From NCBI GenBank assembly GCA_001687465.1, contig LVLI01002290.1:1-11862 (forward strand): a stretch of 11,862 nt of DNA, written 5' to 3'. The notes under the pieces are model-generated. The model was not told where the DNA came from, made no database searches, and worked only from the letters and a program-made list of their open reading frames with translations. The translations under genes were made by a program, and so were the position numbers. This DNA comes from Halocafeteria seosinensis. Taxonomy: Eukaryota > Sar > Bigyra > Bicosoecida. This document shows, in pieces, positions 1-8,568 of the stretch (position 1 is its first letter; every line of letters starts with the position of its first letter).

Positions 1-2
1 AT

Positions 3-272
3 AATGGGATATATGGAAAGAAGAACAATAGGGTCAAAGGCTCCAATGCATTTAAATTACACAAGGTAGGACCGATAGCATCGTCATTTTTGCTGGGGAT
101 TCAAAACATGCTTTCAGCATGTCTGGCTCGCGACAGACCACTGCTGTTTCTTAATCTATGGGCTTACCGATGTAATTCCACTAGGTTATGGAGTGATCTC
201 ACTCCATTCATTGGACAGAACAGGAAACCACAAGGAAGGTTTCCTGGCTGTGACGGTTATAAAATTACATAA
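3..272 (+). CDS. Possible 3' end of a gene cut by the left edge
   Basis: This frame is open from the first complete codon of the window to a TAA at 270-272, 89 codons, so it could be the C-terminal end of a gene that starts outside. The predicted tail is basic with several Cys and Trp residues and ends in GCDGYKIT. I recognise no domain. The only support is the open length at the edge, which chance could produce in one of six frames. Two perfect 9-bp-arm inverted repeats (188-207 and 221-246) lie inside it, which is equally compatible with non-coding DNA. There is no ATG early in the visible part, as expected of either a truncated gene or a chance ORF. Confidence 0.25.
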   Translation, partial: NGIYGKKNNRVKGSNAFKLHKVGPIASSFLLGIQNMLSACLARDRPLLFLNLWAYRCNSTRLWSDLTPFIGQNRKPQGRFPGCDGYKIT

Positions 273-990
273 ACGGCAGACCAATGCCCATCTCACAGAT
301 TCTCACTGGATCAGCAAGCTGTGTTTCCAGTAGCTCAGCAGCACAGTTAGCGTCCACCGCGTAAGATTGTGAGCGCATACCTGGACTGAATGGAACGTCA
401 ACAGGGGGGCGTGGAACAGCAAATGGAATACCATACAGCATTGTCCAATTGTGAAATCAATTTTCGATTTAGCTGCTTCCGCGATGAGTATAATACATTG
501 TGGTGTGCAAATCGTGCTCTCCTGCTCAATGCGGGTAGTATCGGGAATGGACCATTACATGTGGAAATTCCACGTTTCATGTTTGACCCACAGAAAACTT
601 ACTTGTGTATGAGCTCAACTGCTGACATAAACATGTGTTTGCACCTTGGGAAGCATTAATGGGGGAGAGGCGACTTCCATTGCTACTTCATGGAGTAACC
701 ACCTGATAGTGTACCGGCACAACTTGTACTGTAGCCTTAGTCTGTAGGTTCCCCTTCCATTGACTAACGTCACAAACATACGTAGCTGATACAGTTTATT
801 TACTCTGTCCAACATGCACTGCTAACACTATTCTTTTGCATTTGGTTCACTGCCTTTTAAACCTGCAATCTGAAGGGAACATAGGTATGACAATGCAAGC
901 ACTACCGGTATGTAAGTAGTACTACGTGAGCTGTCCCATATTTGTCGTTGCAACCCGCTGCTGCACTGCAGTCTGCTGTAAAGAGTGGGT
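273..990. other. Spacer with no convincing gene
   Basis: No supported gene lies here. An ATG-started 89-codon plus-strand ORF (390-659) has no recognisable domain and is overlapped by similar-sized open stretches on the other strand. On the minus strand around 930-860 a hydrophobic stretch (TTYIPVVLALSYLCSLQIAG in one frame) sits just beyond the recognisable inverted-duplication arm. It may be a decayed counterpart of the right-edge signal-anchor gene, but the resemblance is weak. Confidence 0.45.
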
Positions 991-1970
991 GCTATGCCCC
1001 TAACTGTGCAAATTTTCCTGTTATTTATGATGCTACAAGGGGTATCACAGCCAAAACCTGCTAAATAAACTTGTCCAGCCAGGTTCGGAGGTTGGGCAGT
1101 AAGGAAACGGAATATTCTACTGTATTCGGAGACTCGGTAACTGCCGACGTTTAGAGGAGTCACCTCCAACTAATACGCACCGTATACCGACCGAATAAAG
1201 ACGATCCTATCCATTGAGTGAATTCTTCCAGCTCAAAACATACAGCTACCTTAAATGGGCTATTTCTGTGCCCCACCGGCCACACCTTAAACTTCACAAA
1301 GCACTTATGGCCTCAACGACTGAATAACGAAGTTTCCTTCCGTTTTGATTATACTTATCATTCATTACATTTTATTCATGCCTTCGCATTGTATGCATAA
1401 TGTAATGGTTTCTCGTTTCTCCTTCTAATGGACGGTATCTGGGCTAGACTGTTGGAGGAGCCTCTTCAGTATGTGTACACCTACCTTCAAAGCACTGATT
1501 ATATGTGCCTTGGTAGTAATTGATATCGTGGTATTTTTTCATTGGGTCGAAACCAAACCAGTATATCCTACTGTAAAGCCGTTAATTTTGCCAAATGGAG
1601 CATACCTCCATCTAGGCGGGAACGCATCTCAAAGTCTGAGTAACAACTTACGGTCGAATTTGCTTGCGCATGGGAAACAGGTACAAACAGAGAATACAAA
1701 CCTTGGGGCCCCATCGCAAGAAGGAGCTGTCGGCTACGCTCAACAGAAGAGTGTTGAAGCAGAAAGGCTCGACTTACGACTCTCGAATGGACACGACAAA
1801 AACCTTCAGGCAATTCAAGCCACCGCAACTACACATCAGCATAGCGATGCCCGACATGAAGCCGCTAACCCAGTCGAACAGAATGCTGAAGACATCCGTT
1901 TCGACACTGCCGATCAATCAAAAGACGACGACGACGATCGTCTCGTATCACGATTGTTGAGAAGAAGTCA
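991..1970. repeat. Left arm of a large diverged inverted duplication
   Basis: Read on the minus strand outward from the 1471 gene, and through the first ~500 bases of that gene, this region matches the right arm (about 10260-11572) in inverted orientation. Anchor points seen by eye are an 11-bp block at 991-1001 matching 11562-11572, a block near 1045-1085 (AACCTGGCTGGACAAG versus TACCAGGTTGGACAAC), the promoter-proximal stretch 1268-1470, and the coding region for the anchor and stem up to the Asp run near residue 155. The arms differ by many substitutions and indels, so the duplication is old. Similarity fades where the two proteins' C-terminal domains begin. Confidence 0.75.
1268..1470 (+). 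promoter_or_regulatory. Paralogue-conserved upstream region of the 1471 gene
   Basis: The 200 bases before the start codon are alignable with the upstream region of the minus-strand paralogue (11029-10801). Shared blocks include ACTTCACAAAGCA, GGCCTCAACGA, GTTTTGATTATA, TTTATTCATGCC followed by TCGCATTG, and TCTAATGG. The conserved AT-rich blocks at about 1345-1390 are the best candidates for core-promoter elements. Because the whole segment is duplicated, the similarity reflects ancestry as well as possible constraint, and no transcription start can be placed from sequence alone. Confidence 0.45.
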
Positions 1971-3048
1971 ACACAACGCGGAAAGTGTGTCACAACTCCT
2001 TCGAGGCGACCCCGGTGACCCAAACAACAGAAGCACGAGCCGCATACCAACCGAACAAAAGTTAAATACTGTGAAAAATATGGACGAAGCTAATTCTGGT
2101 AGTGGGGTTGAGCTCGCCCGAGGGGTGGTGGGAAAACAAAACATCACGCTGAGACATGCTGGTATAGCAAAGGGAAATCAGACAACCGTACAACCTGTCA
2201 CTATGGCAGTTATCATAAGTGGGCTAGTACATCGGTTAATCAAAGAGACGATCGACTCCTTGGCTATCAACGTTCTCCGTCCTCAGACGAGAGCTGGGAT
2301 CCTTGTGGACGTATTTGCCGTGCTACAGAAACAAAACCAGAAGCACGTACTGAAGGGGTGGGATAAGCAGATGGGACTGAAGCCAGGTTCTCAATTCGAT
2401 GTCGACAATATAAGCAGGAGATCCTACTTGAAGAGAAGGGTAGAGTTGGCAGGCGCTAGACTAGCTTACTATGGAGTGGAAGATGCTCCCACTGTACATG
2501 AACTTCAAGAGAAGTACCAGTTCCACCTAGAAAGGTTGCCCACCCACCACGGTAACCAAAATCCGCGACAGAAACGCACCAGAAACCTTATGATGTATCA
2601 CAACTTAATGCGTGGTTTCGATACAGTGAAAAAACACGGAAACTATTCCATGTATGTCAGAACAAGGACGGATAACGTATTTTTCGAAGAACACCCAGCC
2701 TACTCACACTTCACGGGATCAGTTGTAACGCTGGATTGTAACATACAAGGCGGTATAAATGATAAATACGTAATATTTCGAACGGATGCAGCAGCTTTGA
2801 TCTTTTACCACATCCTGCTAGACCCAAAATATGTCAATGATGGTACAATTAAAAATTCCGAAAGCGCCTGGAATCAACGGCTCCATGAAGCGCACATACC
2901 CATCGAAAAGACTCGCTTGATGTTTGGTCATGCTAGTAGGAAAAAATCGGGATCATTGTGCTTTAGAACCTTGACGAAATGCGTTCCGGTAAGAATGGAG
3001 AACTATATCCGAGAGCAGAATTTAGCATGTCCCACGATAACTAACTAA
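1471..3048 (+). CDS. Type II Golgi-type glycosyltransferase-like protein, 525 aa
   Basis: Likely a luminal glycosyltransferase of the secretory pathway; donor and acceptor are unknown. Seen: a short basic cytosolic tip (MCTPTFK), one membrane anchor at about residues 8-25, and a hydrophilic stem to about 240 with an Asp run at 152-156. The C-terminal domain (about 244-520) opens with MAVIISG, a typical first beta strand of GT-A-like enzymes. It carries YVRTRTDNVFF (R397, R399, D401), resembling the R-x-R-x-D element of DUF7796-like glycosyltransferases, then GGINDKY (427-433) and NSES (462-465) followed by an 'HIPIE' strand, which matches the order seen in that group. N-glycosylation sequons occur at N51, N186, N224, N236 and N391. 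The ATG at 1471 follows an in-frame stop at 1426-1428 and is the same Met as in the paralogue starting at 10800. Residues 1 to ~170 are homologous to that paralogue, but the catalytic domain is not. No intron is needed. The family call is moderately sure; the type II topology is strong. Confidence 0.88.
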   Translation: MCTPTFKALIICALVVIDIVVFFHWVETKPVYPTVKPLILPNGAYLHLGGNASQSLSNNLRSNLLAHGKQVQTENTNLGAPSQEGAVGYAQQKSVEAERLDLRLSNGHDKNLQAIQATATTHQHSDARHEAANPVEQNAEDIRFDTADQSKDDDDDRLVSRLLRRSQHNAESVSQLLRGDPGDPNNRSTSRIPTEQKLNTVKNMDEANSGSGVELARGVVGKQNITLRHAGIAKGNQTTVQPVTMAVIISGLVHRLIKETIDSLAINVLRPQTRAGILVDVFAVLQKQNQKHVLKGWDKQMGLKPGSQFDVDNISRRSYLKRRVELAGARLAYYGVEDAPTVHELQEKYQFHLERLPTHHGNQNPRQKRTRNLMMYHNLMRGFDTVKKHGNYSMYVRTRTDNVFFEEHPAYSHFTGSVVTLDCNIQGGINDKYVIFRTDAAALIFYHILLDPKYVNDGTIKNSESAWNQRLHEAHIPIEKTRLMFGHASRKKSGSLCFRTLTKCVPVRMENYIREQNLACPTITN

Positions 3049-3103
3049 AGACGCACATAAAGTAAGTAGTAACCAGTGACTGGATTATATTCAGGCACTG
3101 TCG

Positions 3104-3109
3104 AATAAA
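3104..3109 (+). terminator. Candidate polyadenylation signal AATAAA
   Basis: A canonical AATAAA lies 56 bases after the stop codon of the glycosyltransferase-like gene, a reasonable place for 3' end formation. It is a single six-base match, so it could be chance. No equally clear signal is seen after the genes ending at 8289 and 8569. Confidence 0.35.
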
Positions 3110-3964
3110 AACCTCAATGACTCTCATCCGTCGCCCGTGATAGATTCCACGCAAAGCAAAACTGGAGTAGATGATCCCCAAAAATATTCCAATGCTTACG
3201 CGTGGGGAATTCCTGCTTCGAAACTGTCCGGTTCCCCTGCAATGTGTTCCTCATGAACTAGCGTAGATCATGGTTAAGAGTCTGATTGTGCTTCGTGAGC
3301 CATGTAGGGGTGTCCTAGGGAGATCTTCCACGGCGTGAAGATCCCACAACTAGCTCTTCTTCGCCGGTAGGCCACAATGATACACACTACACGTGCTACT
3401 TCAAAACTGCAACAATCATTGTCCCACAGATTTTGTGAATGCTTACAAGTCCGGCAGGAGCCAAAATAATACACATTTACGAATAGTGATTCATTACTAC
3501 TAAATCCAGTAGACCCGTGCGCGGACATGATGGACACCCCTCCGTAACTACTTACGGACCGTAAGTAGTGGTATGTTGACAAAATAGGATGGAATTCCTT
3601 CTTCTATTGAACATGTTCGTACGCTTCGTTTGCCTCACCAAAACGAGATACACGGTCTGAAGCTAGTGGAATCTGTAGAGAGATGACTTGTGTTTCTCTC
3701 TGTCTAGTCAACAGCTTTGAGCAGGGACGTGTCAAAATGGGGTTGGCACACCTCCAGGGAGTATAATCCAATAGGAGAAAAAGAGACCGGCGAAGAAATC
3801 AATAGCAGCTTCCTGGATGAAGGGCAACGCAATCTCACGGCGTACAGACGTAAACCGACTCCGAGGATGGACGGCAACGCTGAACACACCGGGTGGAATC
3901 ACCGTGACAAGGCTGAATACAAACCACGGGGCACCCTTTCCAGTCGGGGAGTGGAGGAGGAATT
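3110..3964. other. Spacer, possibly holding the decayed tail of the acyltransferase pseudogene
   Basis: No intact gene is supported. On the minus strand, one frame stays open from about 3780 to 3605. It contains a stretch with a D-x-T-P-like element and two spaced Cys, loosely like the C-terminal part of OafA-fused SGNH domains, so the relic may continue here; this is a weak reading. The final SGNH Asp-x-x-His motif was not found. A plus-strand open stretch (3717-4034) has no ATG near its start and runs antisense to the relic. A 21-base palindrome lies at 3548-3568. Confidence 0.4.
3548..3568. repeat. Perfect 10-bp-arm palindrome
   Basis: CTACTTACGG and its exact reverse complement flank a single A. 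The motif GTAAGTAGT in it also occurs near 907 and 3063. A function cannot be read from the sequence; it could form a small hairpin or be a dimeric protein site. Confidence 0.5.
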
Positions 3965-5210
3965 CTATAGTCCTATCTTGCTAAGAAAACCATCCAATGC
4001 CGAAGAAATATACTTCGCGAAGGAAGCTTTGTAAAGTACCGTTCGGCTGTAGATATGCCGTTTTGCGATGCCGTCTAAAGCAGCATACCATTGTATTGTA
4101 TGCGAGTCACCAAAAAGAACAATGAGACTCGAACCAGATTTCTCCGCGCCAAGCCAAGTACGTCTTCCTTTGACTGCGTTCCGCCAACAACTAGGCTACT
4201 CTACCTGTGTAGTGTCTGGGAGTATCACAGGGCTCCCTTCAGGGATGGCATCGTATTGTTAGGCAAGTGTTTCTGCATCTCAGCTTTCTGGGTAATTTTG
4301 TTCCATTCCGCTAAACTTGAGTAGCCCCGGATGCTGAAAGAACGATTAACTCCTTTGCCGGTTGCGATAGTTTCCTGTATCTGAAACATTATGGATACTG
4401 CTCTTACGCTGATCAGCGTTATCACGAGACCAGCGAATATGGTTATCCGTGTGCTCTTCCCAAAAATTCGACTGCGACGCAGTGGTATTTCCACAACGTT
4501 CATGAAGACATTCCAATCGTCAACAGGATTGCTACAATTCTGCCTTCTAATTCAGAAAGGTTCGGAAGTGGCATTGGAGCAAAGCTCAATAAAGGCCAGT
4601 ACCAAAGATATATAGAATAAGAATGATGAACGATCCACTGGAAGGTCCGAAACTAGTTTTGGCTAAACCAGAAGAAAATGTGGCGGAAACTATCGCCACA
4701 CTTCCTAGACTGCGCTTCCATCGCCAGTGACCAGTGGTGAAGCAGGGGAGGCAAAGCATCATCAACGTGGAAGTAGTCTCCTAGTATTTCTGCAAAGCGA
4801 AAGTTCGTTTGGTATGTCGCGACACTCATTCCATCCTCTAAAAGCGCAGGATTGGATATTGACGGAATAAGGTACCTTGCCAGAAAATTTCCGTCAGCAA
4901 AACGAGCGCTGAAGCCGGGAGTAATCGCTTAATTCGCCCAGCAAAGAATTCGAGAATACTGATTGTCCCATATGTATCCACCTCCTTCATAAGAAGGGCA
5001 GTCACTAAATATCCACTGAGGACAAAGCATATATCAACCCCTATAAAGCCTCCAGAAAACCAGAACCACCATTACGACCACAATTGCTCTCAGACGTTCA
5101 ATGCCCTTCCGGAATTCCCATTTCGGAGCCTGCTACTCACGCTTGCCATCATCGTTGAGAGCAGAACCATCCAATGAACGGTGCTTGAGCGATGACTTCG
5201 TTTCTTCCAT
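3965..5210 (-). pseudogene. Decayed OafA-type O-acyltransferase with SGNH domain
   Basis: The family consists of polytopic membrane proteins that move acyl (often acetyl) groups onto glycans, with an SGNH domain after the membrane part. Reading the minus strand and switching frames gives the family's landmarks in order. After an ATG at 5210 and ~25 residues comes an in-frame TAG at 5135-5133, then FRKGIERLRAIVVV (about 5114-5070). Next are FSGGFIGVDICFVLSGYLVT and FFAGRIKRLLPA (5059 to about 4910), then DYF and PLLHHWSLAMEAQ (about 4775-4710). A stretch like the domain's later helices follows (4589-4505), then EIPLRRS (from ~4491), the usual domain end, with one more helix. After another frame change (4227-4195) the SGNH nucleophile motif VLFGDSHTIQWYAAL (about 4120-4078) appears, ending at a TAG at 3967-3965. 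Breaks: one nonsense codon, about five frameshifts, loss of the segment that normally holds the conserved His between LRAI and GGF, and probable loss of ~100 residues near 4505. Introns cannot explain so many small frame changes. Confidence 0.85.
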
Positions 5211-5943
5211 CGCGGAGGTATCATCTTCGGGGATTCCATGTCATTACTGCTGTTTGCTGAAGTTCGATCCCAAAGCTCCCGTACTAGTACTTTAACAAAC
5301 ACATTCGTTAGACAACCTCAAATCTATCAACAAAAACAGTCCCTGTATGTACAGTGTATGGACCACTGTATGGTAGAACTTTGCTTTTTTTACGTTCCAA
5401 GTTGAAGTTGCCGCTTACCAGCAACAACCATAGCACAATGGAAGGGTCATCGAGAAAGAGCCTTACTTAAGAGGTGGAAAAAATGTCTGTGCTATTCAGC
5501 GAAGGATTACAGTAGGCGGTGAGGCAAGACCGACTATATTATTATTATTATTGTATATTCATGTGGCTATAAGGAAATACTCCCGACTTCGAGTTATTTC
5601 GCTGACCACTGACTGACTTTGCTTCACTTCTGTCACCACTCAGTGGAAGCCTGGAAGTCTGCACTGTGTGGGTTATCAGATCGGTACAAATAACGCTGAT
5701 ATTAGTTTGGGGGAAGATTCCGGTACATAAACTTTTCAAGCGCCGTCGGCCCGTCGCATTGCTGAACCGAACCGAAGAACTTCACAAACTCTCGAAGTTC
5801 GGTACTGTTGGTACATTGCTTTGATAACTCGTATGCTACGTAACGATTCGTATCCGTGATATCCTGTTTCCAGAAATCAGTAAGAATTGGCCATCATTTC
5901 CGCTGGATGCAGTCACTCTTCCTCTTGTCTGGTTAAAAAAAAT
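5211..5943. other. Intergenic spacer and probable shared upstream region
   Basis: This lies between the start of the acyltransferase relic (minus strand) and the start of the 781-residue gene (plus strand), so both would have been transcribed outward from here. No gene is supported. It contains a 7-bp-arm inverted repeat (TACAGTG/CACTGTA, 5350-5370) and an (ATT)5 tract. Short ORFs here either start at non-ATG codons or lack any protein-like features. No TATA box can be assigned with confidence. Confidence 0.45.
5538..5552. repeat. (ATT)5 microsatellite
   Basis: Five uninterrupted ATT units, a simple-sequence tract in non-coding DNA. It is likely length-polymorphic, and no function is indicated. 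Confidence 0.9.
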
Positions 5944-8289
5944 ATGAAGCGATATGCGTATCAGCAGTCTGGAATCGCTCAGCGGGCATTGGGACTCTCC
6001 CAGCCTTTTTACCCCATATTTATGACATGTAGAGCCTTATTAGGACACATTAACATGCAGAAAAAGACTACTGCATTTATGTCGACAGCAATCGGGGGAC
6101 CGAAGGGGACGAAGTTTGACAGGGATAAAAGCATCCAGAAATTGCAGGAATCGCTCCGACAGCTTCGGGGCACCCAGCAAGTGACAGTACAAGACTTAGA
6201 GAAGATGCATCGATTTTGTGACGAAATTATAGAGGGATTATTTGTCCGGCAACCGAATGATCGGCATTCTGGACTAATTCTAGCTTTGGGAACCATAGAA
6301 GAAGCTATCCGGGACACTCAACGGGGTGGGGGTCTTACTGCACACGTTCGGCACCAATGGAACAAGTTGCGGCGACAACTTCTCGGAAGGATAGTGGAAG
6401 CGTTTACTTGCGGCAAAGAGGGTAGGCTATGGTTCCAAAGAACGGATCGTAAAGCTACGCAGGAGAAGAAAGCAGTTACCTCTCTGATTCGATGTCTTGT
6501 GTGTCCCTCACCTACATGCGTCGAGGAGGCAACGACGGGAGATGTTATCCTCCCTTCTGATATTGCTGCAATGCTACCTGACATTTTTTCATCTAGTGGC
6601 CTTGCGGATAAAAAATTTGGTCGAGACTATATGCAAACAGTGCTAACTATTATTGCTGCGTTCCAAGAAGCACTCCTCACCAACTACGCTGGCTACATGA
6701 CCAAGCAGTACCCAGCGATGAGCAGACATGAACATTGCATATCTGTTTTTGATTTGTGGGATGATAAGCTCTTGTCATGGTGTCTGCGTGCTTTGAGTTC
6801 TTACGGAATGTTCGCCACTGCTTTTCTGTTGCTCCAGCATTGTATCCACGACCTACCAGCTTGTTTAGTCTGCTCTTTTGCACCCAAAACGAATGGCTCA
6901 GGCTTCTTGATGAAAGTTTTTGCTTCATCGTGTAGTTTAGATGCAGGGAAGTTGATGCGCTCTACAGACGAAGAGGCGAAGGAAAGAGCAAGTCTCTTAA
7001 GTTCTCAAAAGAACCTCTTACACGACCAGATACGCACCACACTCAGGACGAAGGATAGCGAGGCTCCCTTATTCTCCGGTGCAACTCGTTCACTGTTGCA
7101 GCTATGGGAACAGGGCCAAGTTGCGGAGTTTTGCAATCAATCTGTTAAACTTCCTCAGGCAATAGTTACCCTCTTACTGGAGCAATTTGCCAAGCCACAG
7201 AAAGTGCCCTTCGCATGGCAATTATATTGTAACTCGAGTCCTGCAGCGGTACTCCAGGGTCTGAAGTGGTACGCGAGCAAATCCAAAGACCAGAATGGGA
7301 TGATGGCCGTTGAGGAAGATTCTCCTCTAACAACGAGGAGCACTGTCCCAGATGGTGGTTTCCAGCATCACATTTTTGTGGCAAGTACAACCGTACAATA
7401 TCTTCTGAAGGAAGAAAAGCTACAGGAAGCAATGTGGATATACCGTCAGCAAAGGGGAAACCTTTTTCCTGGTGTGGAGCAAACTTTGGTGAATGAACTT
7501 TCCATAAGCGGCACATTGGATGATGTATTTCGTGTGCTTGGTGACTATATCCGCTCTAGTACACCCTTGCCATCTCGGCTCGTTCGCAGAATCATTATTG
7601 CATCGAACGAGACTATTAGCACTGGTGATGGCCGCTTCGGTATAGCCCCTGAGGAACAGTCAGCAATGCAGCTTCTGAGCTACAGCGAGGGAGAGCGATA
7701 CCCTTGGTTGTGCGAAAACAACTTAAGAAGCACGAAAAAATGGATGTCTCAGACTATTAACACATTACATGACTCAGGGAAGAGACCAGTGAATGAGCAC
7801 GCTAACGACATCAGCCTCACCGCTCGGGAAGTCCCAAGCGACAGCTTAAAGGTTTCCCGCATAGGGCACCTAGAGGCCACCCGTCTCATGTTGTCTAACC
7901 TGGACAAGTCCGCTTTAGCAAACGAGCCACTAGGTAGTCTTGGTGTTTCACAGTGTCTGATTCAATTCGCTACACAACTGGGACATGCCACTGGCGACTG
8001 GTCGGAATCTCACAGGTTGCTTCGAAATCTCGCTTTCAATGGGACCGAAGCGCCGGTACTGAAGGCAGCATATATTTGCTTCCTTCGAAGCCTCTGTAGC
8101 GAAAAGGATGGACACCGTGGATTATTCCTTCAGATGCTCAGCGAAAAGGTGCTTTTTGAAACACCTAGCACTCTGGCTTCATTCAGAAAAACATTGAAGC
8201 AAACGTACGAGGAACTAGGAGACTATAATTGTGCTGATGTAGAATGCGAATTCTTTGACGCACTGGAAAAGCATATATATCTGCGATGA
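5944..8289 (+). CDS. Unrecognised helical protein with organelle-like leader, 781 aa
   Basis: I do not recognise a named family. The reading frame opens upstream, but the first ATG is at 5944, preceded by an A-run (AAAAAAAAT) that suits eukaryotic initiation. The first 58 residues hold no Asp or Glu and are rich in Arg, Lys, Gln, Ser and Thr (MKRYAYQQSG...), as in a mitochondrial or plastid transit peptide; the first acidic residue is D59. The rest is soluble and predominantly helical by composition, with no membrane segment. Around residues 482-540 a unit with L-x-x-x-x-K-L-x-E-A-x-x-I-Y, then a Pro, then TLVNEL and GTLDDVFRVL follows the spacing of a PPR helix pair, and region 270-300 has a similar helix-pair look. 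A divergent organellar PPR-like or other helical-repeat RNA-binding protein is a guess. The stop TGA faces the end of the kinase-like gene across 279 bases, so the 3' ends converge. It shares nothing visible with its Golgi-type neighbours. Confidence 0.85.
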   Translation: MKRYAYQQSGIAQRALGLSQPFYPIFMTCRALLGHINMQKKTTAFMSTAIGGPKGTKFDRDKSIQKLQESLRQLRGTQQVTVQDLEKMHRFCDEIIEGLFVRQPNDRHSGLILALGTIEEAIRDTQRGGGLTAHVRHQWNKLRRQLLGRIVEAFTCGKEGRLWFQRTDRKATQEKKAVTSLIRCLVCPSPTCVEEATTGDVILPSDIAAMLPDIFSSSGLADKKFGRDYMQTVLTIIAAFQEALLTNYAGYMTKQYPAMSRHEHCISVFDLWDDKLLSWCLRALSSYGMFATAFLLLQHCIHDLPACLVCSFAPKTNGSGFLMKVFASSCSLDAGKLMRSTDEEAKERASLLSSQKNLLHDQIRTTLRTKDSEAPLFSGATRSLLQLWEQGQVAEFCNQSVKLPQAIVTLLLEQFAKPQKVPFAWQLYCNSSPAAVLQGLKWYASKSKDQNGMMAVEEDSPLTTRSTVPDGGFQHHIFVASTTVQYLLKEEKLQEAMWIYRQQRGNLFPGVEQTLVNELSISGTLDDVFRVLGDYIRSSTPLPSRLVRRIIIASNETISTGDGRFGIAPEEQSAMQLLSYSEGERYPWLCENNLRSTKKWMSQTINTLHDSGKRPVNEHANDISLTAREVPSDSLKVSRIGHLEATRLMLSNLDKSALANEPLGSLGVSQCLIQFATQLGHATGDWSESHRLLRNLAFNGTEAPVLKAAYICFLRSLCSEKDGHRGLFLQMLSEKVLFETPSTLASFRKTLKQTYEELGDYNCADVECEFFDALEKHIYLR

Positions 8290-8568
8290 TGAAGCCACGG
8301 CAGTGGTCGTGTGTACCCATAGGCCCCTGCTTGCGAGGTACTCCCGTACGTCATTTGAGCGTTCCGACACCCAAGGCCACAGGCGTTAACAGAAAATTGC
8401 GCGACCGACTAATGATAAAGATGTGTGTCAACTGCTGTAGCTATAGATGTGATGATTTAAGTCGTGCTTTTGGATCTTGCGCGGGGCATCTATTATTGCT
8501 GCAGGGCCAGCAAAGTGACGAGTGCCCGTCGGCAGTAGCGCATAAGACGGGCTGTTGCACTGGAGAAA

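Noticed and set aside
390-659. ATG-started 89-codon plus-strand ORF as a gene
   Set aside because: No recognisable domain, no signal peptide or membrane segment, and overlapping open frames of similar length on the minus strand. The length is within chance for this base composition.
828-1169. 113-codon minus-strand ORF as a gene
   Set aside because: It begins at TTG and contains no ATG, and it lies in the duplicated non-coding flank where the right-hand copy has no matching ORF.
3274-3582. 102-codon minus-strand ORF as a gene
   Set aside because: The first codon is TTG, no domain is recognisable, and the expected C-terminal motifs of the SGNH domain were not found in it.
3717-4034. 105-codon hydrophilic plus-strand ORF
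   Set aside because: No ATG near its start (first codon TTG after a TAG). It is antisense to the end of the acyltransferase relic and has no recognisable motif. The hydrophilic composition alone is not enough.
4225-4503. Independent 92-residue single-pass membrane protein on the minus strand
   Set aside because: It looks like a small type II protein, but EIPLRRS plus one helix is the normal end of the OafA membrane domain and it sits in order within the pseudogene, so it is one piece of that relic.
3965-5210. Acyltransferase region as an intact intron-containing gene
   Set aside because: The frame changes are numerous with only a few bases between segments, one break is an in-frame nonsense codon, and conserved parts are missing. 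Introns cannot account for this.
5090-5302. Overlapping ORFs on both strands at 5090-5302 as genes
   Set aside because: Both cover the decayed start of the acyltransferase relic in wrong frames, and neither has protein-like features.
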